From Rhizobium sp. WYCCWR10014 (GTDB lineage Bacteria; Pseudomonadota; Alphaproteobacteria; Rhizobiales; Rhizobiaceae): a DNA stretch of 64,000 nt. The stretch lies in the NCBI RefSeq assembly GCF_001657485.1, contig NZ_LXFU01000037.1:1-64000 (forward strand), given 5' to 3'. The translations under genes were made by a program, and so were the position numbers. The notes beneath the pieces were generated by a model. It was not told the DNA's origin. It saw only the letters and a program-made list of their open reading frames with translations, and ran no database searches. Below are positions 16,757-25,387 of the stretch, piece by piece (position 1 is the first letter of the stretch; each line of letters begins with the position of its first letter).

Positions 16757-17470
16757 ATGATCATCGCACCAACCACTGAAGATGCCGATCCGCGGACGCG
16801 TGCGACCTTGCATTGTGCAATCGCCAACGGCTATGCCTTCATCATCATGAAGAAATACGGACGAACCTATCACCTACCGATTTCGCCCGGAGCGACAAGC
16901 GACGATAAGGTAATGGCGAAGCTTGACGGGCTGATGATTGGCGATCTTGTCATCACCGAGAAAATGGATGGTGAGAACACGACCATTCATCGGGGCGGGT
17001 CTCATGCCCGTAGTCCCGATAGCCGTTACCATCCATCCCGCGATTGGCTTAAGGCTTTTGCTGCCGGCATCAGTCCGCAGCTGGCAGATGGCGAACGCAT
17101 CGTGGGCGAGAACCTCTATGCCCGGCACTCGATCGGCTATGATGATCTTCCGTCATACTTCCTTGGCTTTGCTTGGATTGTCGACGGCGAAGTTCAATCC
17201 TGGGATCTAACTCTGGCTCGATTCGAAGAACTGAGCATCGTTCCGGTGTCGACTCTGTATCGGGGGCCATACAAAACCGACCTGTTCGAGGATACCGCGG
17301 CCTCGCTGGATAGGACCAAGCAGGAGGGGTTTGTCGTTCGGATCGCTGATGCGTTCCTGGAGGCCGAAATGCCAGTTCGGATGGGCAAGTATGTGCGGGA
17401 CAACCACATTCAGAGTGAAACGCATTGGATGCAGTCTGAACTCATCCCCAATCGCTTGGTAAATTCCTGA
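16757..17470 (+). CDS. RNA ligase family protein
   Basis: About 237 aa. The nucleotidyltransferase motif I is TEKMDGENT, with Lys as the adenylylation site (KxDG). Further motifs are GENLYARHS (motif III-like), and EGFVVRIAD plus KYVR (motifs IV-V). This is the T4 Rnl1/Rnl2-related stand-alone ligase group. The start is uncertain: 16757 ATG lacks a clear ribosome site, and an ATG at 16847 (MKKYGRTYHLP) is a good alternative because family members often begin there. GC appears lower than in neighbours. It is divergent from a metallophosphatase. Confidence 0.78.
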   Translation: MIIAPTTEDADPRTRATLHCAIANGYAFIIMKKYGRTYHLPISPGATSDDKVMAKLDGLMIGDLVITEKMDGENTTIHRGGSHARSPDSRYHPSRDWLKAFAAGISPQLADGERIVGENLYARHSIGYDDLPSYFLGFAWIVDGEVQSWDLTLARFEELSIVPVSTLYRGPYKTDLFEDTAASLDRTKQEGFVVRIADAFLEAEMPVRMGKYVRDNHIQSETHWMQSELIPNRLVNS

Positions 17471-17486
17471 CGGCCGCTCGCCTCTC

Positions 17487-17525
17487 CTCCGTCATTCCTG
17501 TGACAAGCACAGGAATGACGGAGGG
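17487..17525. repeat. Palindromic repeat / bidirectional terminator
   Basis: A 17-bp stem (CCTCCGTCATTCCTGTG with its complement) around the loop ACAAG lies between the convergent RNA ligase and phosphatase genes. The core is repeated in inverted orientation at 63676-63702 with 25 of 27 matches, so it is a dispersed element as well as a likely terminator. Confidence 0.65.
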
Positions 17526-17581
17526 TGGGGTGGCGCTTCTGCCAAACTTCACGCCGGCGCAATGCCGAAAAACAACCGCTA

Positions 17582-18412
17582 TCACCCCTCCGTAAAACTC
17601 CGGCGGATCGCTTCCCAACTCTCGGCATCCGGTGCCAAGAGCAGCCGGCCCTTGGTCATCGTAGGACGATAGGCTTCGCCGTTGAGCAATGCCCCATAGC
17701 CGCCGGCTTCGTGATGGATCAGCACGCCGGCGGCGTGGTCCCAGGGTTTGAGCTCGGCGTTGAGCGAAAAGCTCATCGCGCCTGTCGCCACCGCCCGGTA
17801 TTCATAGGCCGAGCAGCGCCATGTGGTGGTGCGGGCAAAGTGCAGCAGGCTCTGAGCGTAGACCGGCTGCTCCTCGGCAGGGAACATATGCAGCGGCACG
17901 AAGCCGTGCATTTCCCCGATCGGCCCCGGCGGCGCAGCGCCAAGCCTGGTCCGCGTGCCATCGCCGGCGATATGCCATGCCCCTCGCCCCAGCCGCGCGG
18001 CGAGGAAATCGCCGGTGACGGGATAGTGGATCAGCCCGGCCACGGTTTCTCCGCCGGAAACGATCGCCACGATCATGCCGAACAGCGGCAGGCCGTGGGC
18101 GAAATTCCAGGTGCCGTCGACAGGATCGATGATGACGGCGAAATCGGCGTCACCAAGCCGCGTCAGAATCGAGGGATCGGCGGAGACCGCCTCCTCGCCG
18201 ACCAGCAGCGCCTCAGGAAAGTGCGCCGACAGCGCTTCAGTGAGCCGCCGCTCGGCTCCGAGATCGGCATCGGTCACCAGATCGTCGGGAGCGGTCTTGG
18301 TGCGAATGCCCTCGGCGGTGACACCAAGGAAGCGGGGCAGGATCTCTGCCTCCGCTGTCCGGCGCATATCATCCATCACGGCGGAGAATATGTCGTCCGA
18401 CACTTCCCTCAT
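17582..18412 (-). CDS. Inositol monophosphatase family protein
   Basis: A 276-aa Mg-dependent sugar-phosphate phosphatase. The metal motifs are GEEAV (about residue 72), DPVDGTWNFAHG (about 96-107) and WDHAAG (about 225). The GTWNF wording differs from GTxNF in SuhB only at x. It is the last gene of the operon and its ATG overlaps the stop of the glycerophosphodiesterase by 4 nt (ATGA). In context it should remove phosphate from the product of that enzyme. The same gene pair order is known in the agrocinopine acc operon (accF, accG). Confidence 0.87.
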   Translation of the reverse strand: MREVSDDIFSAVMDDMRRTAEAEILPRFLGVTAEGIRTKTAPDDLVTDADLGAERRLTEALSAHFPEALLVGEEAVSADPSILTRLGDADFAVIIDPVDGTWNFAHGLPLFGMIVAIVSGGETVAGLIHYPVTGDFLAARLGRGAWHIAGDGTRTRLGAAPPGPIGEMHGFVPLHMFPAEEQPVYAQSLLHFARTTTWRCSAYEYRAVATGAMSFSLNAELKPWDHAAGVLIHHEAGGYGALLNGEAYRPTMTKGRLLLAPDAESWEAIRRSFTEG

Positions 18413-19239
18413 GCCCGGCGCGCCTCGATATAGGCCTTGAGCGCCGCCGGCTGGTCGGTCTGGATGACGCTGATGCCGGCCGCCATCATCCGTCCCCAGA
18501 TCGCATCGGGATCGGCAAGGGCGGCACTATCGGTCAAGCCGCAGCAGGAGACCGGATCGAGCGTGTTGACCCAGAGCGAGATTCCGGCGTTGCGCAGACG
18601 CTCATGCTGGCCGGCCAGCGTCTCAAGCTCATCGAACTTGGCTTCGCACATGAAGGGGCGCGCGGCGATGACTGCCTTTGCAGTCTCTTCGGCGCTCCCG
18701 ATCCTGAAGAACGCCTGGCCCATGAACGGAATGCCGTCGATCCCTTTTTGCCTGGCGAGCCAAGCCAGCGCCTCCGGCGTGCCGGCACGGGCCTTGAGAT
18801 CGACCTGGTCGGCCATGCCCATCTCTTTGACCTTGGCCGCGACGATGCCCATCATCTCGAGGTCCTTAAGATCGAGATCGACGAAGATGCGGCCGCGCAC
18901 GGTTTCAAGCACCTGTTCGAGCGTCGGAACGGTCTGCGTCGTGAAAGGTTGTTCCCGCCCGCCATCGGCCATGCGGAGCCGCAGGCTGGTGATCTCGGCG
19001 ATCGGCATCTCCTCGGGGATGCGATCGATGCCGGCCATGCGCTCGAGCGTGTCGTCGTGCAGGATGAACAGCACGCCATCGGCGCTCTGGCGGATATCCA
19101 CCTCGACGATGTCATAGCCGCCGGCAATCGCGTTCTCGATCGCGGCAAGGCTGTTTTCAGGAGCATGATGCCAGGCACCGCGATGGGCGACGATGGCGCA
19201 GGAACGCGACGGGTCGGCAATGTGGTCGATGTATTTCAT
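18409..19239 (-). CDS. Glycerophosphodiester phosphodiesterase family protein
   Basis: A 276-aa cytoplasmic GDPD TIM barrel. The catalytic set is present: VAHRGAWHHAPENS, EVDIRQSADGVLFILHDDTL and, later, DLDLK. GAGGAAG precedes the ATG. It follows the ABC ATPase after an AT-rich 113-bp gap, which may hold an extra promoter, and overlaps the phosphatase-family gene. It should hydrolyse an imported phosphodiester into an alcohol and a sugar or polyol phosphate. The exact substrate is unknown. Confidence 0.87.
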   Translation of the reverse strand: MKYIDHIADPSRSCAIVAHRGAWHHAPENSLAAIENAIAGGYDIVEVDIRQSADGVLFILHDDTLERMAGIDRIPEEMPIAEITSLRLRMADGGREQPFTTQTVPTLEQVLETVRGRIFVDLDLKDLEMMGIVAAKVKEMGMADQVDLKARAGTPEALAWLARQKGIDGIPFMGQAFFRIGSAEETAKAVIAARPFMCEAKFDELETLAGQHERLRNAGISLWVNTLDPVSCCGLTDSAALADPDAIWGRMMAAGISVIQTDQPAALKAYIEARRA

Positions 19240-19352
19240 GGGGCTTCCTCTAGAATAATTCCAGCAAAATTGCGCAGCGATTTCGCGTCAGGAATTGTGT
19301 TAAAACAAATAGATAGAACATTTCCGTGTTTCGGAGAAAAAGCGGAAATTTT

Positions 19353-20459
19353 CTAGTTTGCGCCGAATGCGCCTGGTATGGCCTTGCCGCTCTCCGCATC
19401 GAAGAGATGCAGGCGGGAGGCAGGGAAATTGAGAGAGAGTTGGCTGTGATCCGGTATCTCGACACCGAAGGGCGTGGCGATCCTGACGACCGAGCCGCCA
19501 AGCTCGGCTGCCAGGATCGCGTGCGAGCCGAGATCCTCGCGAAACCGCAGAGCTGAGGTGACCACCTGTCCGTTAGCCGTGCCGCCGATCAGGATATCCT
19601 CGGGGCGGATGCCGAGCTGATAGGCGCCGGTAAGCCGGGCTTGCGCCACCACCTGCCCGTCCGCGAGCCGGAGGACGGCGCCGTCGCCGGTGACGGGCAG
19701 GATGTTCATTGGCGGCGCGCCGATGAATTTGGCGACGAAGACCGAAGCCGGCTGGTGATAGATCGCCTTCGGCGTGTCGAACTGCTCGATCCGCCCCTTG
19801 TTGAGAATGAGGATGCGATCAGCAAGCGTCATCGCCTCCACCTGATCATGGGTGACGAAGACGGTGGTGGCGCCGATGCGCCGGTGCAGCTCGGCGAGTT
19901 CGACGCGCATGTCATGACGCAATTGTGCATCGAGATTGGAGAGCGGCTCGTCGAACAACAGTACGCCGGGCTCGCGCACGATGGCGCGGCCGATCGCCAC
20001 GCGCTGGCGCTGGCCGCCGGAAAGCTGCCCCGGTTTGCGGCCGAGGAAGTCCGACAGCCCGAGCATCTTCGCCACCGCACCGACCCGCTCGATGCGCTCG
20101 GGCTTCGCCATGCCTGATACCTTGAGGCTGTAGGCGATGTTGTCGAAGACGCTCATATGCGGATAGAGCGCATAGTTTTGGAACACCATGGCGCAGCCGC
20201 GATGTTTCGGTTCCAGATCCTGCACCTGCCGGCCACCGATGACGATCGTGCCGCCGCTCACCCGCTCCAGCCCTGCGATCATCTGCAACAGCGTGGACTT
20301 GCCGCAGCCCGAGGGACCGAGCACGACGGTGAATTCGCCGGCCCTGAGCTCGACATCCATCGGCGGAATGACGACGGTCTCGGCGTCATAGGCCTTGGTG
20401 ACGCCTGACAGCGTGATGTTGGCGGCAGCGGCGCGGATGGCCATGTCGATGGCGTTCAT
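19353..20459 (-). CDS. UgpC/MalK-like ABC transporter ATP-binding protein
   Basis: A 368-aa CUT1-type ATPase: Walker A GPSGCGKST, signature LSGGQRQRVAIGRA, Walker B VLLFDEPLSNLD, switch His in VTHDQVEAMT, and a C-terminal TOBE/OB region from about residue 240. It is coupled with the permease genes just upstream (2-bp spacing). In sequence plan it resembles UgpC and MsiK-like shared ATPases. Confidence 0.9.
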   Translation of the reverse strand: MNAIDMAIRAAAANITLSGVTKAYDAETVVIPPMDVELRAGEFTVVLGPSGCGKSTLLQMIAGLERVSGGTIVIGGRQVQDLEPKHRGCAMVFQNYALYPHMSVFDNIAYSLKVSGMAKPERIERVGAVAKMLGLSDFLGRKPGQLSGGQRQRVAIGRAIVREPGVLLFDEPLSNLDAQLRHDMRVELAELHRRIGATTVFVTHDQVEAMTLADRILILNKGRIEQFDTPKAIYHQPASVFVAKFIGAPPMNILPVTGDGAVLRLADGQVVAQARLTGAYQLGIRPEDILIGGTANGQVVTSALRFREDLGSHAILAAELGGSVVRIATPFGVEIPDHSQLSLNFPASRLHLFDAESGKAIPGAFGAN

Positions 20460-20461
20460 GG

Positions 20462-21379
20462 CTATTTCTCCGTGAGAGCGAGGCCCTGGACGAGATAGCG
20501 CTGCAGGAGCGCGATCATCGCGAGTGGAATGATGGAAACGATGACGGCGCCGGCCATGATCATCGGGAAATCAGGGATCTCTCCCTCCGAATCCGGCACA
20601 AGCCGCGCCAGCCCGACGACGGCGGTCTGCATGTCTGACGTCGAGGCTGCGACCAGCGGCCAAAGATATTGCGTCCAGCCGCTGAGGAAGGTCAGCACGA
20701 AAAGCGCGGCGAAGCTTGTGCGCGACAGCGGCAGCAGGATGTCGAAAAGGAAGCGGATCGGCCCTGCCCCATCCATGCGCGCCGCCTTGAACAGATCCTT
20801 GGGCAGGGTGAGGAAGAACTGCCGGAACAGGAAGGTGCCGGTGCCATGCGCCACAAGCGGCGCGATCAGGCCGAAATGCGTGTTCAGCACGCTCCATTCG
20901 AGCTTCACCGGCGCGCCGAAATATTCGGCGATCACCACGTTCAGGCCGGTGACGTCGAGCAGCGCATTGACCGGCGAAAACACGTTCGACGCCATCTGGT
21001 AGGTGGTGATGACGCGGATCTCGATCGGCAGCATGATCGTCGCCAGGATCAGCGCGAAGGCCACGCCCGCCCAGCGAACACGGAAATAGACGATGGCATA
21101 GGCCGACAGAAGCGACAGGACGCAGGTCGCGAATGCATCGCCAAAGGCGACCACCAGACTGTTGAACATCTGGATCGGGATGTGCGTCTCGGTGAAGATG
21201 TGCGCCGCATTGGCGAAAAACTGGTCGCCGGGGTACCAGGCGAGCCCGTTGCGCAGCATGAATTCATAGGATTGCGAGGCTGTCGCCAACGTTAGGTAGA
21301 GCGGCCCGAGGATATAGACGATGCCGACGATCAGCACGAGGCCGGCTACGATGTTGAGGGAACGTGCGTTTTCGATCAT
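20462..21379 (-). CDS. ABC transporter permease, UgpE/MalG-like
   Basis: A 305-aa inner-membrane permease with six hydrophobic segments. The cytoplasmic EAA loop reads KAARMDGAGPIRFLFDILLPL. It is the second permease of the heterodimer, starting 4 bp after the first. This order (binding protein, A, E, C) matches the ugpBAEC operon of E. coli. Confidence 0.88.
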   Translation of the reverse strand: MIENARSLNIVAGLVLIVGIVYILGPLYLTLATASQSYEFMLRNGLAWYPGDQFFANAAHIFTETHIPIQMFNSLVVAFGDAFATCVLSLLSAYAIVYFRVRWAGVAFALILATIMLPIEIRVITTYQMASNVFSPVNALLDVTGLNVVIAEYFGAPVKLEWSVLNTHFGLIAPLVAHGTGTFLFRQFFLTLPKDLFKAARMDGAGPIRFLFDILLPLSRTSFAALFVLTFLSGWTQYLWPLVAASTSDMQTAVVGLARLVPDSEGEIPDFPMIMAGAVIVSIIPLAMIALLQRYLVQGLALTEK

Positions 21380-21383
21380 GGGG

Positions 21384-22274
21384 TCACCGCTCGTAGTTGA
21401 TGCGCCGGCCGAGAAAGAGGAACTGGGCGGCGGTGAGGAGGACGACGAAGACCATCAGGATCGCCGTCTGGGTCGAGGCGCCGGACAGATCGTATCCGCT
21501 GAAGCCGTCGGTGTAGATCTTGTAGACGAGCAGCGTCGTCGCGCCGCCCGGACCGCCATGGGTGATCGTATCGATCAGCGCGAAGGCCGAGGTGACGCTT
21601 TCGGTGAACTCGAGCACCAGCGTCAGGAAGAGCTGCGGCATGATAAGCGGCAGCTGCACGTCGAAGATGCGCCGCCACGGCCCTGCCCCATCCATCGCCG
21701 CTGCCTGGTGCATGGTCTTCGGGATCGATTGCAGGCCGGCGAGCAGGATGACGAAATTGAACGGGATGCCGCCCCAGACATGCGCTGCAATCAGCGTGAT
21801 GAAGCCGTCTGTGCCGTTGATGCCGGGCGCCCAGATGCCGGGAAAGGCTGAGTTGAGTGGCGCGAGCACGCCGACGAAGGGATTGAAGATGAAGGCGAAG
21901 ACAACGCCGATCGAGGCGCCGGCAACTCCCTTCGGCCAGACGAGCACATTGCGCGCCGGCAGCGACAAGCGGATCTTCCGGTCGGCCGCGACCGCAAGGA
22001 TCAGAGGGACCACCACCGCGAGCGAGGAGGCGGTGAGCATGAAGACGATAGTGCGCCAACAGGCCTCCCAGAACTCCGGATCGGAGAACACGCGGGCAAA
22101 ATTACCCCAGCCGACGAACATCGAGCCACCGCCGAAGGGGCGCTCAAGGAAGAACGACCAGTAGAAAGCCTGGAAGACAGGCACGTAGAAAAAAAGCGCG
22201 ATCAGCAGCATGAGCGGCGCTACCAGCAGAAGCGGCAGCCAGCGATGGCTGAAGAGAGAAGATTCCGACATCAT
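21384..22274 (-). CDS. ABC transporter permease, UgpA/MalF-like
   Basis: A 296-aa permease with six predicted membrane segments and EAA loop QAAAMDGAGPWRRIFDVQLPL. The start was placed at the ATGATG pair (22269-22274), with AGGG 7 nt upstream and just before the first membrane segment; a long upstream frame to 22379 runs through a GC-rich hairpin and is rejected. It is partner of the UgpE-like permease. Confidence 0.85.
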   Translation of the reverse strand: MMSESSLFSHRWLPLLLVAPLMLLIALFFYVPVFQAFYWSFFLERPFGGGSMFVGWGNFARVFSDPEFWEACWRTIVFMLTASSLAVVVPLILAVAADRKIRLSLPARNVLVWPKGVAGASIGVVFAFIFNPFVGVLAPLNSAFPGIWAPGINGTDGFITLIAAHVWGGIPFNFVILLAGLQSIPKTMHQAAAMDGAGPWRRIFDVQLPLIMPQLFLTLVLEFTESVTSAFALIDTITHGGPGGATTLLVYKIYTDGFSGYDLSGASTQTAILMVFVVLLTAAQFLFLGRRINYER

Positions 22275-22365
22275 GGAAAAGCCCTGCATTAAAAGACCGG
22301 CACGGGCGTATGGGTCCCATGCCTGACGCACGGGAGCGCTTGGGACGCGCCCCGTGCGTGGGACA

Positions 22366-22389
22366 CGCGGGACGTTCAAACGTCCCGCG
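22366..22389 (-). promoter_or_regulatory. Intercistronic GC-rich hairpin between binding protein and permease
   Basis: CGCGGGACGTT (22366-22376) and AACGTCCCGCG (22379-22389) form an 11-bp perfect stem. It lies just after the binding-protein stop in the transcript. Hairpins at this position often stabilise the binding-protein mRNA and limit read-through into the permease genes, giving excess binding protein. Confidence 0.55.
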
Positions 22390-22404
22390 CGTGAGATGTC
22401 GAGA

Positions 22405-23712
22405 TCACTGTATCTTCACGCCCTTGTAGGTCTGCTCGAAGCGGCGCAGCAACTCGTCGCCGCGCTTCTTGGCGTTGTCGAGCGCCATCTGCATGGTCTC
22501 CTGGCCGGCAAAGGCCTTCTGCGTCTCTTCCATGAACACTTGACGGAACTGCACATAGAAGCCCAGACGGATGCCACGGGTATCCGGCGTGCGCGGCTGG
22601 TTCATCGACTCGATGCCGACGGCGGCTGTCGCATATTTCGGCGAGTTCGCCTCGCCGCTCTTGGCGATCGCATCCATCACGTCGTTGGTGACGGGCACGT
22701 AGCCGGTGGCGGCGGTCAGGAACATCTGTTGCTCGGGACGGCGCAGGAAGTCGAGGAAGGCCTTGGCGCCTTCGACCTCGGCCTTGTCGTGGCCCTTCAT
22801 GATGTAGATCGAGGCACCGCCGACAAACGTGTTGTGGCGCTCGTAGCCCTCATACATCGGCGCCAGGCCGACTGACAGTTCGTATTTGCCTTCGAAAGCC
22901 TTGGCCGAGGCGGTATAGGAACCCGAGGAATTCTCCATCATGGCGCATTCGCCGGTGTTGAAGGCGGCGGTGAAGTTGCCGGCCTTGGTATCGGCATTCA
23001 GCTTGACGAGGCCTTCCTGGCGCCAGTCGATCAGGTTCTGCAGATGCTTGGCGGCGAAGGTCGTGTTGAACACATATTCGGCGTCGAGACCGTCATAACC
23101 GTTATGCTTTGAGGCGATCGGCAGGCCGTGGCGGGCGGAAAACTGTTCAAGCACGCGCCATGTATCGCCATCGGTGGTAAAGGGGCAGGCATGACCTGAA
23201 GCCTTCAGCTTGCGGGCGGCCTCGATGATCTCTTCCCAGGTCGCAGGCGTCTTGGTGATACCGGCTTTCTCGAGCTCGGTCTTGTTGGTGTAGAAGAGCA
23301 ACGTCGAGGCATTGTAGGGCTGCGCGAAAAGCGCCCCGCCGGAGGTTTCGTAATAGGCCCGGGCGCCTGCGATATAATTGTCCCACTTGACCTCGGGCAG
23401 TTCCTCCTGGACAGGCACGACGGCATCAGACAGCATCAGGTCCAGCGTCCCGGCGTCGAAGAACTGGATGAGGACGGGGTGGTTGTTGGCACGGAAGGCA
23501 GCGATTGCCTTCTGCATCGACACTTCGTAGCTGCCCTGGCCGACGCAGGTGATGTGATGCTCCGATTGCGCGGCATTGAAAGCGCTGCACTGGTCCTGGA
23601 TCGCCTTTTCGACGACGCCCGTATTGCCGTACCAGAATTCGATATTGGCAGCCTGCGCCGAACACGCGCCCGACATCAGCGCGGCCGCAGCCGCCAGAAT
23701 GGAAATCTTCAT
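22405..23712 (-). CDS. UgpB-like periplasmic substrate-binding protein
   Basis: A 435-aa binding protein with Sec signal peptide (MKISILAAAAALMSGACSAQAA). Along its length it shares the plan of E. coli UgpB, for example IAAFRANNHPVLIQ, QPYNASTLLFYTNK, GLPIASKHNGYDG, ECAMMENSSGS, VGGASIYIM and ATGYVPVT. The ligand is likely a glycerol-phosphate-type or other phosphodiester compound. It is first gene of a six-gene operon and divergent from a ROK regulator instead of being a phosphate-starvation gene; no PhoB box was recognised. Confidence 0.87.
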   Translation of the reverse strand: MKISILAAAAALMSGACSAQAANIEFWYGNTGVVEKAIQDQCSAFNAAQSEHHITCVGQGSYEVSMQKAIAAFRANNHPVLIQFFDAGTLDLMLSDAVVPVQEELPEVKWDNYIAGARAYYETSGGALFAQPYNASTLLFYTNKTELEKAGITKTPATWEEIIEAARKLKASGHACPFTTDGDTWRVLEQFSARHGLPIASKHNGYDGLDAEYVFNTTFAAKHLQNLIDWRQEGLVKLNADTKAGNFTAAFNTGECAMMENSSGSYTASAKAFEGKYELSVGLAPMYEGYERHNTFVGGASIYIMKGHDKAEVEGAKAFLDFLRRPEQQMFLTAATGYVPVTNDVMDAIAKSGEANSPKYATAAVGIESMNQPRTPDTRGIRLGFYVQFRQVFMEETQKAFAGQETMQMALDNAKKRGDELLRRFEQTYKGVKIQ

Positions 23713-23771
23713 TTTGCCCTCGCCTGATTTGATCGGCCGGCTTCAAGCCTGGCACCGGTGACGGCAATTTA

Positions 23772-23788
23772 TTACACGTAGCGTGTAA
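23772..23788. promoter_or_regulatory. Palindrome TTACACG-TAG-CGTGTAA (candidate ROK operator 1)
   Basis: A perfect 7-bp inverted repeat with 3-bp centre lies 60 bp upstream of the binding-protein start, where a repressor would block that promoter. ROK regulators bind palindromes of this size. Binding is inferred. Confidence 0.55.
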
Positions 23789-23870
23789 CAATTTAGTGAC
23801 GACCGCAAGACACTTGTGACACGACAGGGTGGCTGCTATAGGACCCGAAAGGAAGTACCCGAGGCGACAG

Positions 23871-23902
23871 CAATAATTACTACACACCTCTGGTAATTAT
23901 TG
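23871..23902. promoter_or_regulatory. Inverted repeat CAATAATTAC-N12-GTAATTATTG (candidate operator 2)
   Basis: Perfect 10-bp arms span 32 bp and end 17 bp before the ROK start codon. The site could serve autoregulation, or, with the site at 23772, DNA looping across the divergent promoters. Confidence 0.6.
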
Positions 23903-23919
23903 GCGACGGAAGTGTTGAT

Positions 23920-25071
23920 ATGGCCTATTTCCCGGAGCCGCTTATCGCCCAGCACTTCCTTCGCGAAGGCGGCGGCGTCGTCTCGTCGAACGAACGCGAT
24001 CTGCTGAGATTGATCTGGCGTCATCCCGGCCTCTCGCGCTCTGAAGTCACCAGCCACACCGACCTCACCCAGCAATCCGTCTACCGGATCATCGACCAGT
24101 TGGAGGAACGCGGCATCATTTCCTTCGGCTCGCCGAAGCCCGGGGCCGGTCGAGGCCAGCCGAGCCCGACGCTCCGGCTGAATGGCCGCTATGCCTATTC
24201 CTGCGGCATCTCGGTCAATACCGACGTGATTGGCATCTGCCTGATGGATATATCAGGCAAGGTACTCGCCGAAAGCAGCATCACCTTGCGGGAACGATCG
24301 ATGGCCCAGTCGCTCGATCTCGTCCTGAATCAGTTGGTCGAACATCAGAGGGAGAACGACCTCTCCGAGGAGACTTTCTTCGGGATAGGCTTTGCCATCG
24401 CCGGCTTCCACGTCAGCGGCACCCGCTACAATGCCCCGCTGCCGCTGCACGAGTGGTCGCTCATCGAACTCGGGCCACTCTTGACGGAATTCTTCGGCAA
24501 GCCGGTCTGGGTGCACAATGGCGGCAAGGCGGGAACGGTCGCCGAATCCATGTTCGGCGCCGGCCGCTACATCAAGCACTTCGCCTATCTGAGCTTCAAC
24601 TACGGCTTTGGCGGCGGCTTGGTCAGCAACGGCGAGCTGCTGCATAACGGCATCGGCAATGCTGGCGAATTCTCGGGCATGTATGACGCCGAGGAGAATA
24701 AGCGTCGGCCGGCTTTGCAATATCTGATCGAGAATCTCAACCGCAATGGCGTCGACGTTCCCTCGATCAGCTACATGCGCAAGCAATTCGATGCCAAATG
24801 GCCGGGCGTCGTGGAATGGGTAGACGAGGTGACACCCGCCTATAGCCGCCTCATCAACGCGATCTGGGCGATCTTCGATCCGCAGGGGATCGTTTTCGGC
24901 GGCCAGATTCCGCCCGCCTTGGCGCAGATGCTGATCGACCGCACCGAGATCTTCGACCGCCCCCGCTACGGCGTGCCGCGACCCCGCCCGAAGCTGATCA
25001 TCTCCGAGATAGCAAGCGACGCATCGGCCATGGGGGCCGCCATCGCCCCATTCAAGTCGGCCTACTATTGA
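23920..25071 (+). CDS. ROK family transcriptional regulator lacking zinc motif
   Basis: A 383-aa ROK protein. The N-terminal winged helix covers about residues 22-75 (SNERDLLRLIWRHPGLSRSEVTSHTDLTQQSVYRIIDQLEERG). The kinase-like domain follows, with NGGKAGTVAESMFGAGR and a FGGGLVSNGELLHNG nucleotide/sugar region. Unlike the ROK at 1663, the CxCGxxGC zinc cluster is absent after GNAGEFSG, so it belongs to a divergent subgroup. It is divergent from the Ugp-like operon and is its presumed regulator. Confidence 0.85.
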   Translation: MAYFPEPLIAQHFLREGGGVVSSNERDLLRLIWRHPGLSRSEVTSHTDLTQQSVYRIIDQLEERGIISFGSPKPGAGRGQPSPTLRLNGRYAYSCGISVNTDVIGICLMDISGKVLAESSITLRERSMAQSLDLVLNQLVEHQRENDLSEETFFGIGFAIAGFHVSGTRYNAPLPLHEWSLIELGPLLTEFFGKPVWVHNGGKAGTVAESMFGAGRYIKHFAYLSFNYGFGGGLVSNGELLHNGIGNAGEFSGMYDAEENKRRPALQYLIENLNRNGVDVPSISYMRKQFDAKWPGVVEWVDEVTPAYSRLINAIWAIFDPQGIVFGGQIPPALAQMLIDRTEIFDRPRYGVPRPRPKLIISEIASDASAMGAAIAPFKSAYY

Positions 25072-25387
25072 TTTCGGGCGCTTCGACGGCTCCGCCGAGC
25101 CAGAAACTGACTCGCGCTCAGCCGCTTACGGCTATTCCCTCTCCTTCCGCTTGAGGAAATCGACGCATGTGGCGCTGGGCGGGAGATGCCCGTTTTTCGC
25201 GCCGAAGCGACGCAGGCGATTTTCGCCCGGCCGGTCCTGCGCTATGATCTGATTCTGGCGCAGCCCACGCCTCCCCCCTCCATCGGGAAAGCAGACGTCA
25301 TGTGGGGCCATCTGACACCGAACCGACTGTTCGAGCATCTTGCATAAGGAGGGATTGCGGAAACCGCTCGCAATAGGAGGTTTATGA
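25072..25387. other. 316-bp gap without a supported gene
   Basis: I see no convincing gene. A minus-strand frame at 25132-25338 lacks protein-like composition. A 15-codon plus-strand frame (25299-25346) ends just before AGGAGG at 25375-25380, the ribosome site of the next gene. Confidence 0.4.

Noticed and set aside
25132..25338. 68-codon minus-strand frame
   Set aside because: No ribosome binding site or recognisable domain; composition is not convincing.
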